DNA of 64,000 nucleotides from UBA1672 sp964352665 (lineage in GTDB: Bacteria > Pseudomonadota > Alphaproteobacteria > Micavibrionales > Micavibrionaceae), in contig CAYGSJ010000009.1 of the NCBI GenBank assembly GCA_964352665.1, positions 1-64,000 on the forward strand. Reading direction: 5' to 3'. Shown here piece by piece: positions 35,383 to 45,004 of the stretch. The stretch's first letter is position 1; each line of letters opens with the position of its first letter. A model generated the notes under the pieces. The model searched no databases. It was given only the letters and a program-made list of their open reading frames with translations, and had not been told where the DNA came from. The position numbers were made by a program, and so were the translations under genes.

Positions 35383-36783
35383 ATGATGACGGAAAATGCC
35401 CATATCATTGTTGGTGCTGGTTTAGCAGGATTGTTTTCCGCCAGAGTTTTAGTGAACCAAGGCTACAAAAACATATTTGTTATTGAAAAGTCAGAGAATG
35501 TCGGCGGGTTATTACAGCATTCCAATGTTCAAAATCCCTTAAATGACGGTGAGGACTTTACATTTGATTGCGGTACTCATTTTGTACTAAGCCCAAAAAC
35601 CGGACCAATTAAAGAAATTATTCGACAAGATATCAATTTGTCCGACTACCATGTTTTTGAAAGTAGTTTGCAAGAGGGGCATATTCTCAATGGTGCCCTT
35701 TATCAAAATAGTGGCTGTGCGAGTGTTGAATCGTTATCAAGTGAGGTTCAATCCAAAATCAAATTGGAATTAAAGGCGCTCCACGATGATCGTTCTAAAC
35801 CCCTTACTCCTAAAAACCTGTATGAGGCCTGTAGACACCGATATGGTGAGACAGCAACGCAGGTAATTTATGCGCCGGCATATTATAAATATACAGGGTT
35901 AGGTCTTGAGGATCTTTCTGTCTCGATGGATGGTTTTTTTGCCCCGTCCAGACTGATAATTGAAGATCAGAAAAAAAGTAAAGAACTGAAACAAGACGAG
36001 GACTGGGACTGGCGTATCGCTTACGCGGATTGTCAGGACGGTAACTCCGATATTCTCAAATACTATCCTAAAGCAGCAGGCATAGGGTTATGGCTCGATC
36101 AAATGGCCAATAATCTCAAAGCGGAAGGCGTGCAGATTTTAACAGATACGACGCTTGATGCTGTAAAAACCAATGAGAGCAAAATAAAAGAAGTTTCTTT
36201 GTCAAATGGTATGATTTTGCCTTGTGACACATTGATTTGGTCTTTGCCTGCAATATTTCTCTCTTTTTTAACAAAAACCGAAGTGCCATCTCAAAAACCC
36301 CATATGCGACAAGTTCTAACTATACATTTTCTAGTCAATCAAAAGCCAATAGAGCGGCCCTATTGGGTAACGGTATATGACCCAGATTTTAAGTCTTATC
36401 GTGTGACGCTTTATGATAATTACAGTCCACGTCATTCTGATGTTTATCGTATTACGGTTGAAATTCTTCACGAGGACGAGCGTGAAATAAGCCCTAATCT
36501 TGAAAAAGAGATATTTAAAGAATTGCAAGACATGAATATCGTAAACAATAATACGAAATGTCTATGGTCATCTTGTGAAAATAACCCAAATGGTTTTCCT
36601 GTTCTTTCACCAGGCTTTGATGAGATTTATATGAAGCAGATTCAAATTCTGGAATCTACTTATAAAAACATGAAAATAGTAGGAAGACGAACAGATACAG
36701 GGTCTGGGCAACTTTCAGTTATGGCACATATATGGAATACATTTGAGTTGGAAAAAAATGAAAAGAAGAATCTTGCATCTTGA
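35383..36783 (+). CDS. FAD-dependent amine-oxidase/UDP-galactopyranose-mutase-like oxidoreductase
   Basis: 466 aa. The dinucleotide fold is at the N-terminus (IIVGAGLAGLFSARVL, then the acidic VIEKSENVGGLL). GTHF and a C-terminal GRRTDTGSGQLSVMAHI segment resemble the FAD-binding ends of protoporphyrinogen oxidase and amine oxidase relatives, including UDP-galactopyranose mutases. In glycan clusters such proteins convert or oxidise nucleotide sugars. Which sugar is acted on cannot be told. It overlaps the following gene by 26 nt. Confidence 0.65.
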   Translation: MMTENAHIIVGAGLAGLFSARVLVNQGYKNIFVIEKSENVGGLLQHSNVQNPLNDGEDFTFDCGTHFVLSPKTGPIKEIIRQDINLSDYHVFESSLQEGHILNGALYQNSGCASVESLSSEVQSKIKLELKALHDDRSKPLTPKNLYEACRHRYGETATQVIYAPAYYKYTGLGLEDLSVSMDGFFAPSRLIIEDQKKSKELKQDEDWDWRIAYADCQDGNSDILKYYPKAAGIGLWLDQMANNLKAEGVQILTDTTLDAVKTNESKIKEVSLSNGMILPCDTLIWSLPAIFLSFLTKTEVPSQKPHMRQVLTIHFLVNQKPIERPYWVTVYDPDFKSYRVTLYDNYSPRHSDVYRITVEILHEDEREISPNLEKEIFKELQDMNIVNNNTKCLWSSCENNPNGFPVLSPGFDEIYMKQIQILESTYKNMKIVGRRTDTGSGQLSVMAHIWNTFELEKNEKKNLAS

Positions 36784-38392
36784 TATAGAAAATATCAAAG
36801 TTGATCAAAATGGAGTAAAGGACTTTTTTTGGCCTGTGTCTTATTCAGAGCGACAATTTTTTGCTGATCAGCTGATGCAGGGATACACGAGCTTAATACA
36901 AAAACACCAAAATTCACCACAGATTTTATCTTATAAAGTGCTTTATAAATACTATGTAACCGAAGCTTTAGCAGTCTTTAATTGTGATCTGCTCAAGAAA
37001 CGATTAGAGAGCAATTCTTACCAACCTATTTTAAAAAAAGAAATGCGAGTATGGGGCGCGTTATTAAACGATGAGAGACCTGAAGATCCCGGTTTTTTGA
37101 ATGTTTTTAGAAATGGCCCTGCTAGAGCAAAAAAATCAAGTTTTCTAAAAAAGATAAAAAGGCTTTCTAAACTTATTAATATGAAACAAGCAGGTTTAAA
37201 TGTTGGAAGTTTGAAGCTTAAACCCATTACGAAATCTGTTTTGTTAAATGATATTATAGCAACACAACGAACTGACCTTATTCAAAAACACGCTAATACT
37301 GTTAGCCAAGACGTTGTTTTTTGTCGATCCGATCGTTGGTTTAGTGGTTTAAACCCGCAAGAGATAAACCAAGAGCTTAGAAATATGGATGAAACATTCG
37401 AGACAAGTGTCATGAATATAGTTTCAAAGCTTTATAAAGAACATGGTATTGAGTTCTCTGGGCCATCTTTTTTATATTTACAAAATATTTTAAGCGAGGG
37501 ATCCGCCTGTGTTAGGGCACATTATAAAAAATTATTAAGTGTACAACCCGATAGCTTACCCAAAACTGTTTGGACAGGAACAGCGGGATATATATGGGAT
37601 ATTTTATTAAGATCAGCAGTTCTGGAGGTGCATAAAGGTCACGTTACAGGACATGATCATGGGGCTGGACTAGGGCATGTATCAAATCCGTGCATGGGGT
37701 CTAATGAATTATGGCACTGTTCGGCCTTTGTATGTCTAAATAAAAATCAAGCAAGTGAGATGGAGGATCGGACTGCTTCATGGTACTGCTTTGATCATCA
37801 GCCTCCCCAGCTTTCTTATGTGCCTGATACACAGTCTGAGGAAAAAGAGTTTGTCTCGTACGAACGATTTTTAGTAGAAAGACCAAATATTAAGACCATC
37901 ATAGTGCTAGCAACTTTGTATGGCGGTGATCGCGTGTGGATGGGACCATGCTCGCCGGATATTGTACATTTAGATTGGCAGGCTCGTGTTGTTTTTAAGC
38001 TTCGGTCTTGGGGATATAATGTAATTGTAAAAATTCATCCGGAAACACCAATTATGCCACCCCAGATCATTAAAGATTTAGGTGCAAGTATTCGCTCAGA
38101 GCCGTTGGAAGATATGATGGAGGAGGGTGATTTAATTCTATTTGATTGTTTGTATACTACAGTTTTTCGGTCTGTTGTTTCATCCAATCTTCCTATGGTA
38201 ATGATTGATTTCTATAATCATCCGTGGACGGAAAAGGGTCTAAATCTAATTGAAAAGCGTGCCGGATTTGTGAAGGGTTCTTTCGATGAAAAGAATAGAG
38301 AGGCAGTTAATTGGTCTGAATTAAAAACTGCTATTGATACAGCAAGTTCAAAACACAACAATAAAGAGTTTTTTAATTACTATTATGCCTGA
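36758..38392 (+). CDS. Uncharacterised surface-carbohydrate protein, GT-B-like
   Basis: 544 aa, soluble, no signal peptide. I do not recognise the family with certainty. The C-terminal half has glycosyltransferase-like elements: GHDHGAGLGH, VIVKIHPETP, a strand ending in LILFDCLYTTVFRSV and a loop MVMIDFYNH. This is reminiscent of CDP-glycerol/capsule-type or surface-carbohydrate proteins with a GT-B fold. The ATG at 36758 gives a 26-nt overlap with the upstream gene; a TTG five codons earlier is the alternative. The context suggests a transferase for the nonulosonate glycan. Confidence 0.5.
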   Translation: MKRRILHLDIENIKVDQNGVKDFFWPVSYSERQFFADQLMQGYTSLIQKHQNSPQILSYKVLYKYYVTEALAVFNCDLLKKRLESNSYQPILKKEMRVWGALLNDERPEDPGFLNVFRNGPARAKKSSFLKKIKRLSKLINMKQAGLNVGSLKLKPITKSVLLNDIIATQRTDLIQKHANTVSQDVVFCRSDRWFSGLNPQEINQELRNMDETFETSVMNIVSKLYKEHGIEFSGPSFLYLQNILSEGSACVRAHYKKLLSVQPDSLPKTVWTGTAGYIWDILLRSAVLEVHKGHVTGHDHGAGLGHVSNPCMGSNELWHCSAFVCLNKNQASEMEDRTASWYCFDHQPPQLSYVPDTQSEEKEFVSYERFLVERPNIKTIIVLATLYGGDRVWMGPCSPDIVHLDWQARVVFKLRSWGYNVIVKIHPETPIMPPQIIKDLGASIRSEPLEDMMEEGDLILFDCLYTTVFRSVVSSNLPMVMIDFYNHPWTEKGLNLIEKRAGFVKGSFDEKNREAVNWSELKTAIDTASSKHNNKEFFNYYYA

Positions 38393-39281
38393 AAATTTTT
38401 TGCATAAATTAGGTTTGGGGACCGTGCAGTTTGGTCTGGATTATGGTGTTTCCAACTCGTCCGGTAAAACACCAGAATCTGAAGTGGCACGTATTATAGA
38501 GTTTGCACAAAAAATTGGTTTAAAAACAATAGATACGGCGCATCTATATGGCAACAGTGAAGAAGTTTTGGGACATGTTTTAGAACCGGAAAATGGTTTT
38601 GAAATTGTTACTAAAACAATTCCGGTAAAAAAACCGATTATTTCTACAGAAGATGTTGATTTAGTCAGGAATGGCTTTGAATCTTCATTATCACGACTGA
38701 ACCAAAACTTTGTGTACGGTATTTTACTTCACCACCCAGAAGATTTAAAAAGTCAAAACGGAGCTACATTACATAAATTTCTGTGTGATTTAAGAGCACA
38801 AGGCAAAGTCAAAAAAATAGGGGCCTCTGTTTATGATGAGGAGCAAATCAATTTTGTTCTAGATAATTTCGATATAGATATGGTTCAGCTACCAATGAAT
38901 GTTTTCGACCAAAGACTTCTAAAAAACGGGGTTTTGAAGAAGTTGAAAACCAGAAATATAGAAATCCATGTTCGCTCTGCTTTTTTACAAGGTGTGATTT
39001 TTATGTCGCCCGAGGATCTGCCTGAACCTCTTCAAGGCATTTCTGAAACACTCAAAAATTTTAAAGAATGGTCATCAATACGAAAAATAGAGCCTATGGC
39101 TGCTGCACTTTCTTTTTTGATGTCAAACAAGGATATTGACCGCGTGATCTGCGGTGTAAATAGCTTTCAGCAGTTGGAAGGGCTTGTTTCTGTGGTGTCA
39201 AATTTACCTGTATATGATCAAGAGGTATTTAATTCCTTTGCAATCAATGATACATCTTTGATTGATCCTTCCAAATGGTGA
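38385..39281 (+). CDS. Aldo/keto reductase
   Basis: 298 aa (beta/alpha)8 oxidoreductase. LGLGTVQFGLDYGVSN near the start, DTAHLYGNSEEVLG (catalytic D and Y of the AKR tetrad) and LLHHPED are family hallmarks. The ATG at 38385 is chosen because homology begins at once; an upstream in-frame start lies inside the previous gene. It overlaps the previous gene by 8 nt. Relatives occur in nonulosonate loci beside GSA-like aminotransferases and NeuB/PseI, as here. Substrate unknown. Confidence 0.82.
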   Translation: MPENFLHKLGLGTVQFGLDYGVSNSSGKTPESEVARIIEFAQKIGLKTIDTAHLYGNSEEVLGHVLEPENGFEIVTKTIPVKKPIISTEDVDLVRNGFESSLSRLNQNFVYGILLHHPEDLKSQNGATLHKFLCDLRAQGKVKKIGASVYDEEQINFVLDNFDIDMVQLPMNVFDQRLLKNGVLKKLKTRNIEIHVRSAFLQGVIFMSPEDLPEPLQGISETLKNFKEWSSIRKIEPMAAALSFLMSNKDIDRVICGVNSFQQLEGLVSVVSNLPVYDQEVFNSFAINDTSLIDPSKW

Positions 39282-39285
39282 GTAA

Positions 39286-40584
39286 ATGGTTAAATCATAC
39301 AAAAAGTCAGAAGAACTCCTAGCGCGCGCAGAGAAATCTATTCCTCTGGGCACACAGACTTTTAGCAAAAGCAGAACACAGTTTCCCTATGGGATATCCC
39401 CTTATTTTATTCAACGCGGAGAGGGGAGCCGCGTCTGGGATGTTGATGGAAACGAATATATCGATTTAATTAACGGATTGGCGGCTATTACTCTGGGTTA
39501 TAAGGATCCTGATGTAACCGAAGCTGTCAAAAAGCAATTAGAAGAAGGCGTAATTTTCTCTCTGGCCCACCCCATTGAAATGCAGGTTGCTGAAAAAATT
39601 ATAGAAATGGTGCCCTGTGCAGAAAAGGTTCGCTTTGGTAAAAACGGTTCTGATGCTACATCAGGGGCTATTCGCCTAGCGCGCGCGTACACAGGCCGGG
39701 ACCATGTTTTGGTTTGCGGTTATCACGGTTGGCAAGACTGGTATATAGGTGCTACACCGCGTAATATTGGGGTTCCGGAATCAACACGCGCTCTAACCCA
39801 TACATTTGATTTTAACAATCTGCAAAGCTTGGAAGACTTGTTAAATGAATATCAGGGTCAGGTCGCTGCTGTTATTTTAGAACCGATGAACGTTACCTTC
39901 CCAGAAGCAGGTTTTTTAGAAGGTGTTAAAGAATTAACCCATAAGCACGGCGCCGTACTTGTATTTGATGAAATTGTGACGGGTTTTAGACATGCTAATG
40001 GAGGTGCCCAAGAATATTTCGGGGTTATACCTGATTTAGCGACTTTTGGAAAAGGATTAGCAAATGGCTATCCGGTCTCAGCTATAGCCGGAAAAGCCGA
40101 GATCATGAATTTGCTTGAAGAAGTTTATTTTTCTTTTACTTTCGGGGGAGAGGCCCTTTCTTTGGCGGCTTCGCTTGCGACTCTTAATAAGCTGCAATCA
40201 CACAATGTTATTGAAGAAATGTCAAAAAAGGGGCGGCGTCTGAATGATGCAGTCAAAGCACTTATTGAAAAAAATAATTTTCAGGACACCATAAAAATTT
40301 CTGGCCATCCAGCCTGGTCCTTTTTACAAGTTAAAGATCATGCAAAGTATGACAGCGCCACAGTCAAAACTTTTTTTATGCAAGAAATGATGGACAACGG
40401 AATATTGACACTGGGCTCTCACTTGTTGAGTTACGCACACACAGACGAAGACATTGATGCTGTGATAACATCTTACGAGAGCTTTTTACAAAAACTGAGG
40501 GAAAATATTGATTCAGGATTATTGCTTGAATCCCTTCGCTGTGAACCGCTCAGACCCTTATTTAAGGTTAGAAAAGATACATGA
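39286..40584 (+). CDS. Class III aminotransferase, glutamate-1-semialdehyde mutase-like
   Basis: 432 aa PLP enzyme. Signs: GTQTFSKSRTQFPYG, VRFGKNGSDATSGAIRLARA (20 residues), VFDEIVTGFRHANGG and the PLP lysine in TFGKGLANGYP. Related to HemL, but its setting among pse genes argues for a sugar or amino-sugar substrate. It could act with the preceding aldo/keto reductase to install or exchange an amino group. The stop overlaps the pseG start by 4 nt (ATGA). Confidence 0.82.
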   Translation: MVKSYKKSEELLARAEKSIPLGTQTFSKSRTQFPYGISPYFIQRGEGSRVWDVDGNEYIDLINGLAAITLGYKDPDVTEAVKKQLEEGVIFSLAHPIEMQVAEKIIEMVPCAEKVRFGKNGSDATSGAIRLARAYTGRDHVLVCGYHGWQDWYIGATPRNIGVPESTRALTHTFDFNNLQSLEDLLNEYQGQVAAVILEPMNVTFPEAGFLEGVKELTHKHGAVLVFDEIVTGFRHANGGAQEYFGVIPDLATFGKGLANGYPVSAIAGKAEIMNLLEEVYFSFTFGGEALSLAASLATLNKLQSHNVIEEMSKKGRRLNDAVKALIEKNNFQDTIKISGHPAWSFLQVKDHAKYDSATVKTFFMQEMMDNGILTLGSHLLSYAHTDEDIDAVITSYESFLQKLRENIDSGLLLESLRCEPLRPLFKVRKDT

Positions 40585-41618
40585 TTTACTTTCGGTGCGA
40601 TGCTTCGCATGAGGCAGGGTTAGGACATCTCAAAAGATGTCTTATACTTGCAGAGAAATTAACAAAGCTGTGCCCTGTCTGTTTTTTGATAGCTGATAGA
40701 GATAAAACAATTCAGAATTTGATCATTGATACGGGGGCAAAGCTACATTTTGTTCCTGAGGGTGTGTTGTATGCGGATGAAATTGACCATTATCCCAAAG
40801 ATGCAAAAAACATCATTCTTGATCTAGGGCATCGCAAAAATCTTAAAAATACAGACGCACTTGTTCAATATATGCGCAAGCTTGATGATAAAGGATACAG
40901 AATTATTATGATTGATGGGCTTGATGATGATGCTTTTCGCGATCCAAGGGCCCCTAAAATCAAGGCTTTGGTTCAGCCGTATTGGGGAACTAAAGAAGAA
41001 TCGGCCCCTCATGCAGAACACTGGTTGCACGGGTCATCATATATCCTTTTAAATAAAATTTATGATGGCGCTTATCAAAAACGTGACACGGCTAAAATCA
41101 AAAAAATATTGATTACTTTTGGTGGTGCCGATCCGCAGAAAAATACAAGCCGGGTTTTAGAGGGGCTTAAAAATTCTTCTGATTATGAAATTCGGGTTAT
41201 TATTGGCCAATTTTTTACAGAGCAACATAAAGAGAGAATAAAGGCGCTAGAGAATAAAAATATTAGTATATTTGAGGCTCCCGATAATTTATTAGAGCAC
41301 TATAAGTGGGCGGATATAGGTATTTGCGGTTCCGGCACTTCTCGTTATGAAGCTGCAGCCTGTGGTTTGCCTATTATATTTGTATCAATCTATCCTGAAC
41401 ATCAGGAGTTAAGTAAGCGCTTTGCTAAATACAGAACATCTATATACAAAGGTTATTACGAGGATTTATCTCCGGATGATTGGTCTAATGCCTTGATTGA
41501 GTTGCAAAATGACCCTTTGGCTTATATAAACATGATTGAAGCAATAGAAAAACTACAAAAAGTAGGTTCTGGTTCTGAAAACCTAGCCGATGCCGTAATC
41601 AGGATATTTGAGGAATGA
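40581..41618 (+). CDS. pseG: UDP-2,4-diacetamido-trideoxy-altrose hydrolase PseG
   Basis: 345 aa. Removes UDP in the fourth step of pseudaminic acid synthesis. RCDASHEAGLGHLKRCL is the PseG signature, with the proposed catalytic base histidine in GLGH. GT-B fold donor half: TFGGADPQKNT, then GICGSGTSRYEAAACGLP. Some family members carry a fused GNAT domain, absent here. Coupled by ATGA overlaps to both neighbours. Confidence 0.9.
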   Translation: MIYFRCDASHEAGLGHLKRCLILAEKLTKLCPVCFLIADRDKTIQNLIIDTGAKLHFVPEGVLYADEIDHYPKDAKNIILDLGHRKNLKNTDALVQYMRKLDDKGYRIIMIDGLDDDAFRDPRAPKIKALVQPYWGTKEESAPHAEHWLHGSSYILLNKIYDGAYQKRDTAKIKKILITFGGADPQKNTSRVLEGLKNSSDYEIRVIIGQFFTEQHKERIKALENKNISIFEAPDNLLEHYKWADIGICGSGTSRYEAAACGLPIIFVSIYPEHQELSKRFAKYRTSIYKGYYEDLSPDDWSNALIELQNDPLAYINMIEAIEKLQKVGSGSENLADAVIRIFEE

Positions 41619-42676
41619 AAAAGGTTATTGAAATTGATGGAACCAAGATAGGAGAGGGGCAAGCTCCTTATGTTATTGCAGAGTTATCCGGTAATCATAA
41701 TGGCAATATAGATCGTGCCTGTTACTTGATCAAAGTTGCCAAAGATTCAGGTGCAAGTGCAGTGAAACTTCAAACATATACAGCGGATTCATTGACAATC
41801 AATTCATCACGGGACGAGTTTACCATTACAGAGGGAACATGGGCGGGACGCAATTTATACGAGTTGTATCGTGAAGCTCACACCCCATATAGTTGGTTTC
41901 CGCGGTTATTTGAGTACGCGAAAGAGATTGGAATTACTATTTTCAGTTCTCCATTTGATTTGGATGCAGTTGAGTTGCTTGAAGGTCTTGAGACCCCTGC
42001 TTATAAAATAGCATCGAACGAAATGACTGATTGGCCATTGGTTGAAGCGGTTGTAAAGACCGGAAAGCCGGTCATTATATCCACCGGCACATCAACTAAA
42101 AAAGACGTAGAAGAAACCATAAACTTCATAAAAGAGGCAAAAGGGGAAGAATTGGTTGTTCTGCACTGTGTAAGCGCATATCCGGCAGCGCCAGCAGACA
42201 CACATTTGCATACTATGCACGATATGGCCAAGAGCTTTGATGTTTTGTATGGTCTTTCTGATCATAGCTTGGGTACGGCAACATCAGTTGCGGCAGTGTC
42301 CTTAGGCGCATGTGTCATTGAAAAGCATATTACTTTAGACCGTAATGATGGCGGGCCGGACTCGTCTTTTTCATTAGAACCCAAAGAGTTGAAAACTTTG
42401 TGTGAAGATGTGAGAGCGGCTTGGGAAAGTCTTGGTGGTATCAAATATGGCGGCGACACAGATCTCAAGAAAAAGGGAATTTTTACCCGACAATATTGGA
42501 CAGTTGAAGATATAGAGCGAGGCGACGAATTAACACAAAACAACATCAGAAGTATAAGAGCACCTGCGGATGCGGGTGGTATAAGCACAAAGGAATATAA
42601 GAAAATACTAGGGAAGAAGGCAAAGATGAAAATAGAAAAACATCAGCCTTTAACAAAACACGCTGTCGATTTTTAG
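41615..42676 (+). CDS. pseI: Pseudaminic acid synthase PseI (NeuB family)
   Basis: 353 aa. Condenses the hexose with phosphoenolpyruvate to the nine-carbon acid. NeuB-type TIM barrel: IAELSGNHNGNIDRA, AVKLQTYTADSLT, IFSSPFDLDAVELLE, YKIASNEMTDWPL, GLSDHSLG and IEKHITLDR, then a C-terminal SAF/antifreeze-like domain (about residues 290-353). The wording of these motifs is closer to PseI than to sialic acid synthases as I remember them, but legionaminate synthase cannot be wholly excluded. Confidence 0.9.
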   Translation: MKKVIEIDGTKIGEGQAPYVIAELSGNHNGNIDRACYLIKVAKDSGASAVKLQTYTADSLTINSSRDEFTITEGTWAGRNLYELYREAHTPYSWFPRLFEYAKEIGITIFSSPFDLDAVELLEGLETPAYKIASNEMTDWPLVEAVVKTGKPVIISTGTSTKKDVEETINFIKEAKGEELVVLHCVSAYPAAPADTHLHTMHDMAKSFDVLYGLSDHSLGTATSVAAVSLGACVIEKHITLDRNDGGPDSSFSLEPKELKTLCEDVRAAWESLGGIKYGGDTDLKKKGIFTRQYWTVEDIERGDELTQNNIRSIRAPADAGGISTKEYKKILGKKAKMKIEKHQPLTKHAVDF

Positions 42677-42686
42677 GATAAGACCC

Positions 42687-43373
42687 ATGCCAAAACCACT
42701 CGTCATTTTTGGAACTGCTGAAATAGCCGCGCTCGCTAAATTTTACTTCACACATGATAGTGATTATGAGGTAGTAGCTTTCACTGTGGATGATGATTAC
42801 GTGACTTCAGACCTCTACGAAGACTTGCCTGTTGTACCGTTTGGTGAAGTGAAGGAAAAATATTCTCCAGACAATTATGATATGCATGTGGCGTTGTCAT
42901 ATATGAAGCTTAATCAACTGCGGGAGGAAAAATATCATCAGGTAAAAAACGCGGGATATAAATTGGCAACCTATGTATCGTCTAAATCTACAACTTGGCC
43001 CGATTTATCAGTGGGAGATAATGGGTTCATTCTCGAAGATCAAACCATTCAACCTACTGTAAAAATTGGTAATAATGTCATGCTATGGTCAGGCAACCAT
43101 ATTGGGCATGGGAGTGTTATAGGTGATCATACATATCTTGCGTCACATATTGTGGTTTCAGGAAATTGCAAGATAGGGCAGAGATGTTTTATTGGTGTTA
43201 ATGCTACGCTAAAGGACTTTTTAACAATAGGCGATGATGTGTTTATTGCTATGGACGCTTCAGTCACAAAAGATTTGTCTAATGGCTGCGTTGCCCTTGG
43301 AACCGGTTGTGAAGTACTAGACCCTGATGATCGTAAGGCCCAATACATCAAAAAATCTTATTTCAAGCTTTAG
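42687..43373 (+). CDS. PglD/NeuD-like left-handed beta-helix acetyltransferase
   Basis: 228 aa. An N-terminal Rossmann-like half (VIFGTAEIAALAKFYF) is followed by hexapeptide repeats forming a left-handed beta-helix (VKIGNNVMLWSGNHIGHGSV, GDHTYLASHIVVSG). This matches PglD and NeuD sugar O- or N-acetyltransferases. With no clear PseH in the set, this is one of two candidates for the N-acetylation step; the other is the FemAB-like gene at 33664. Confidence 0.78.
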   Translation: MPKPLVIFGTAEIAALAKFYFTHDSDYEVVAFTVDDDYVTSDLYEDLPVVPFGEVKEKYSPDNYDMHVALSYMKLNQLREEKYHQVKNAGYKLATYVSSKSTTWPDLSVGDNGFILEDQTIQPTVKIGNNVMLWSGNHIGHGSVIGDHTYLASHIVVSGNCKIGQRCFIGVNATLKDFLTIGDDVFIAMDASVTKDLSNGCVALGTGCEVLDPDDRKAQYIKKSYFKL

Positions 43374-43381
43374 GAGTTTAA

Positions 43382-44290
43382 ATGCATTTTCCTAAAATAA
43401 AATGGCAGAAAAGGGGATTGGTTATTGAGCCAAATGAGAGTATCTGGTGGATGCGTACGCACGCAATGTTGCCGACGCCATATCATCTTGAAGGCAGCCT
43501 TTACAGAATTTATTTTGCAGGGCGTAATGAAAATAATCAGTCCCACATTGGTTACGCACTTATTGACATGGATCATCCGGATCACGTCCTTGAGTATTCA
43601 CAAGACGCAGTGTTAAAGCCAGGCCGTTTGGGGACATTCGATGATAATGGTGTTTTGGCCTCTTGTTTACTGGAGCAAGACGGCGAGCTTTTAATGTATA
43701 TCATTGGGTTTAAACCGGGTGGGACAACGCGCATGGATTTGTTTGGTGGTCTGTCGATTAGCAAAGATCAAGGACAGACCTTTGAAAGATGGTCGGAAGC
43801 ACCCATCATCGAGCGTAATAAAGTTAATCCGTTTATTAATACCGCGCCCTGGGTAATTAAAGACGGTGACGGGTTTAGAATGTATTATGTTGCCGGTACG
43901 GAATGGATCCACGAAGACTTGCCTCGTTATAATATTCAAACAGCAACATCAAAAGATGGAAAAAACTGGTATCGCGAGGGAATTGTTGCAATTGATTTTT
44001 TAGAAGGCGAAAACGCACTGGCTCGACCATATGTCATCAAGGAGAACGATATTTATAGAATGTGGTTTTCATCTAAAGGAGATTGCTATCTTCCGCAATA
44101 TGCAGAATCAGAAGATGGCATACATTGGAAACGTTATACTGAGGTTGTGGATTTGTTTCCAACGCCGGCTGGCCCCGATGAAGAGATGATTTGTTATCCC
44201 GTTGTGATAAGGCATAACGATAAGCATATTATGTTTTACAATGGCAATGGATATGGAAAAAATGGTATTTGCCTTGCTGTGGAGGCATAG
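43382..44290 (+). CDS. Five-bladed beta-propeller protein, glycosidase-like
   Basis: 302 aa. WWMRTHAMLPTP, RIYFAGRNENNQSHIGYA, RPYVIKENDIYRMWFSSKG and AESEDGIHWKRY are typical of the GH32/43/62/68/130-type propeller superfamily, with repeated blades carrying S-x-D-G-x-x-W motifs. No signal peptide, so cytoplasmic. Such proteins recur in glycan biosynthesis clusters and may handle nucleotide or lipid-linked sugars rather than degrade polymers. Function not established. Confidence 0.6.
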   Translation: MHFPKIKWQKRGLVIEPNESIWWMRTHAMLPTPYHLEGSLYRIYFAGRNENNQSHIGYALIDMDHPDHVLEYSQDAVLKPGRLGTFDDNGVLASCLLEQDGELLMYIIGFKPGGTTRMDLFGGLSISKDQGQTFERWSEAPIIERNKVNPFINTAPWVIKDGDGFRMYYVAGTEWIHEDLPRYNIQTATSKDGKNWYREGIVAIDFLEGENALARPYVIKENDIYRMWFSSKGDCYLPQYAESEDGIHWKRYTEVVDLFPTPAGPDEEMICYPVVIRHNDKHIMFYNGNGYGKNGICLAVEA

Positions 44291-44296
44291 ATTTAG

Positions 44297-45004
44297 ATGA
44301 AATCAATCGCCATCATGCAGCCTACTTTTTTGCCATGGATTGGGTATTTTGCGCTCATTGATCGCGTAGACGAATTCATCATTTTCGACCATGTTCAATT
44401 TGAAAAGCGTAGCTGGCAACAACGAAACAAGATTAAAACACCAAGCGGAGAATTATGGCTCAGTGTTCCTGTATCTTCTAAGGGAAAACAGGGGCAAGCT
44501 ATTAAAGAAGCTGAAATTTTATATGAGGGAGATAAAAACCCTTTGGAGAAAATAGTTCGATCCCTCGAGCTGAACTACAAAAAAACACCGTTTTTCAATG
44601 AATATGCAGAGGATATTTTCAATTTTTTTAATAGTAAGCCCCAGTTCATTGCAGATTTGAATCTGGATATCATAAAATGGGTATGTGGTATTTTAGAGAT
44701 TACTACACCTCTTATAAAATCCTCAACGATGGAGTTATCAGGAACAAAGGACATGCTTCTGGTTGATGTCTGCAAAAACAGAAAGGCAGAACATTACATC
44801 TCGCCCCCTGGTTCAAAGGTCTATCTTGAAGGTTCAGATGCTTTTGAAAATGAAAATATAATGCTTTCTTATCATGATTATAACCACCCCCAATACAACC
44901 AAATGCATGGTGACTTCGTGCCCTTTATGTGCATACTGGATTTACTGTTTAACGAAGGAAACAACAGTGTTTCGATTATTCGTGAAGGCTTGAATCAAAC
45001 ATGA
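44297..45004 (+). CDS. WbqC-like protein
   Basis: 235 aa. AIMQPTFLPWIGYFALIDRV, cited as 20 residues, and FEKRSWQQRNKI match the WbqC family, found in many O-antigen and capsule clusters and in some cases tied to transfer of amino acids or acyl groups to amino sugars. No biochemical role can be read from the sequence. ATGA-type 4-nt overlap with pseF. Confidence 0.75.
   Translation: MKSIAIMQPTFLPWIGYFALIDRVDEFIIFDHVQFEKRSWQQRNKIKTPSGELWLSVPVSSKGKQGQAIKEAEILYEGDKNPLEKIVRSLELNYKKTPFFNEYAEDIFNFFNSKPQFIADLNLDIIKWVCGILEITTPLIKSSTMELSGTKDMLLVDVCKNRKAEHYISPPGSKVYLEGSDAFENENIMLSYHDYNHPQYNQMHGDFVPFMCILDLLFNEGNNSVSIIREGLNQT

Noticed and set aside
41615..42676. Sialic acid (NeuB) or legionaminic acid synthase instead of PseI
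   Set aside because: The presence of PseB-, PseC-, PseG- and PseF-like genes and the motif wording favour the pseudaminate branch, though chemistry was not tested.
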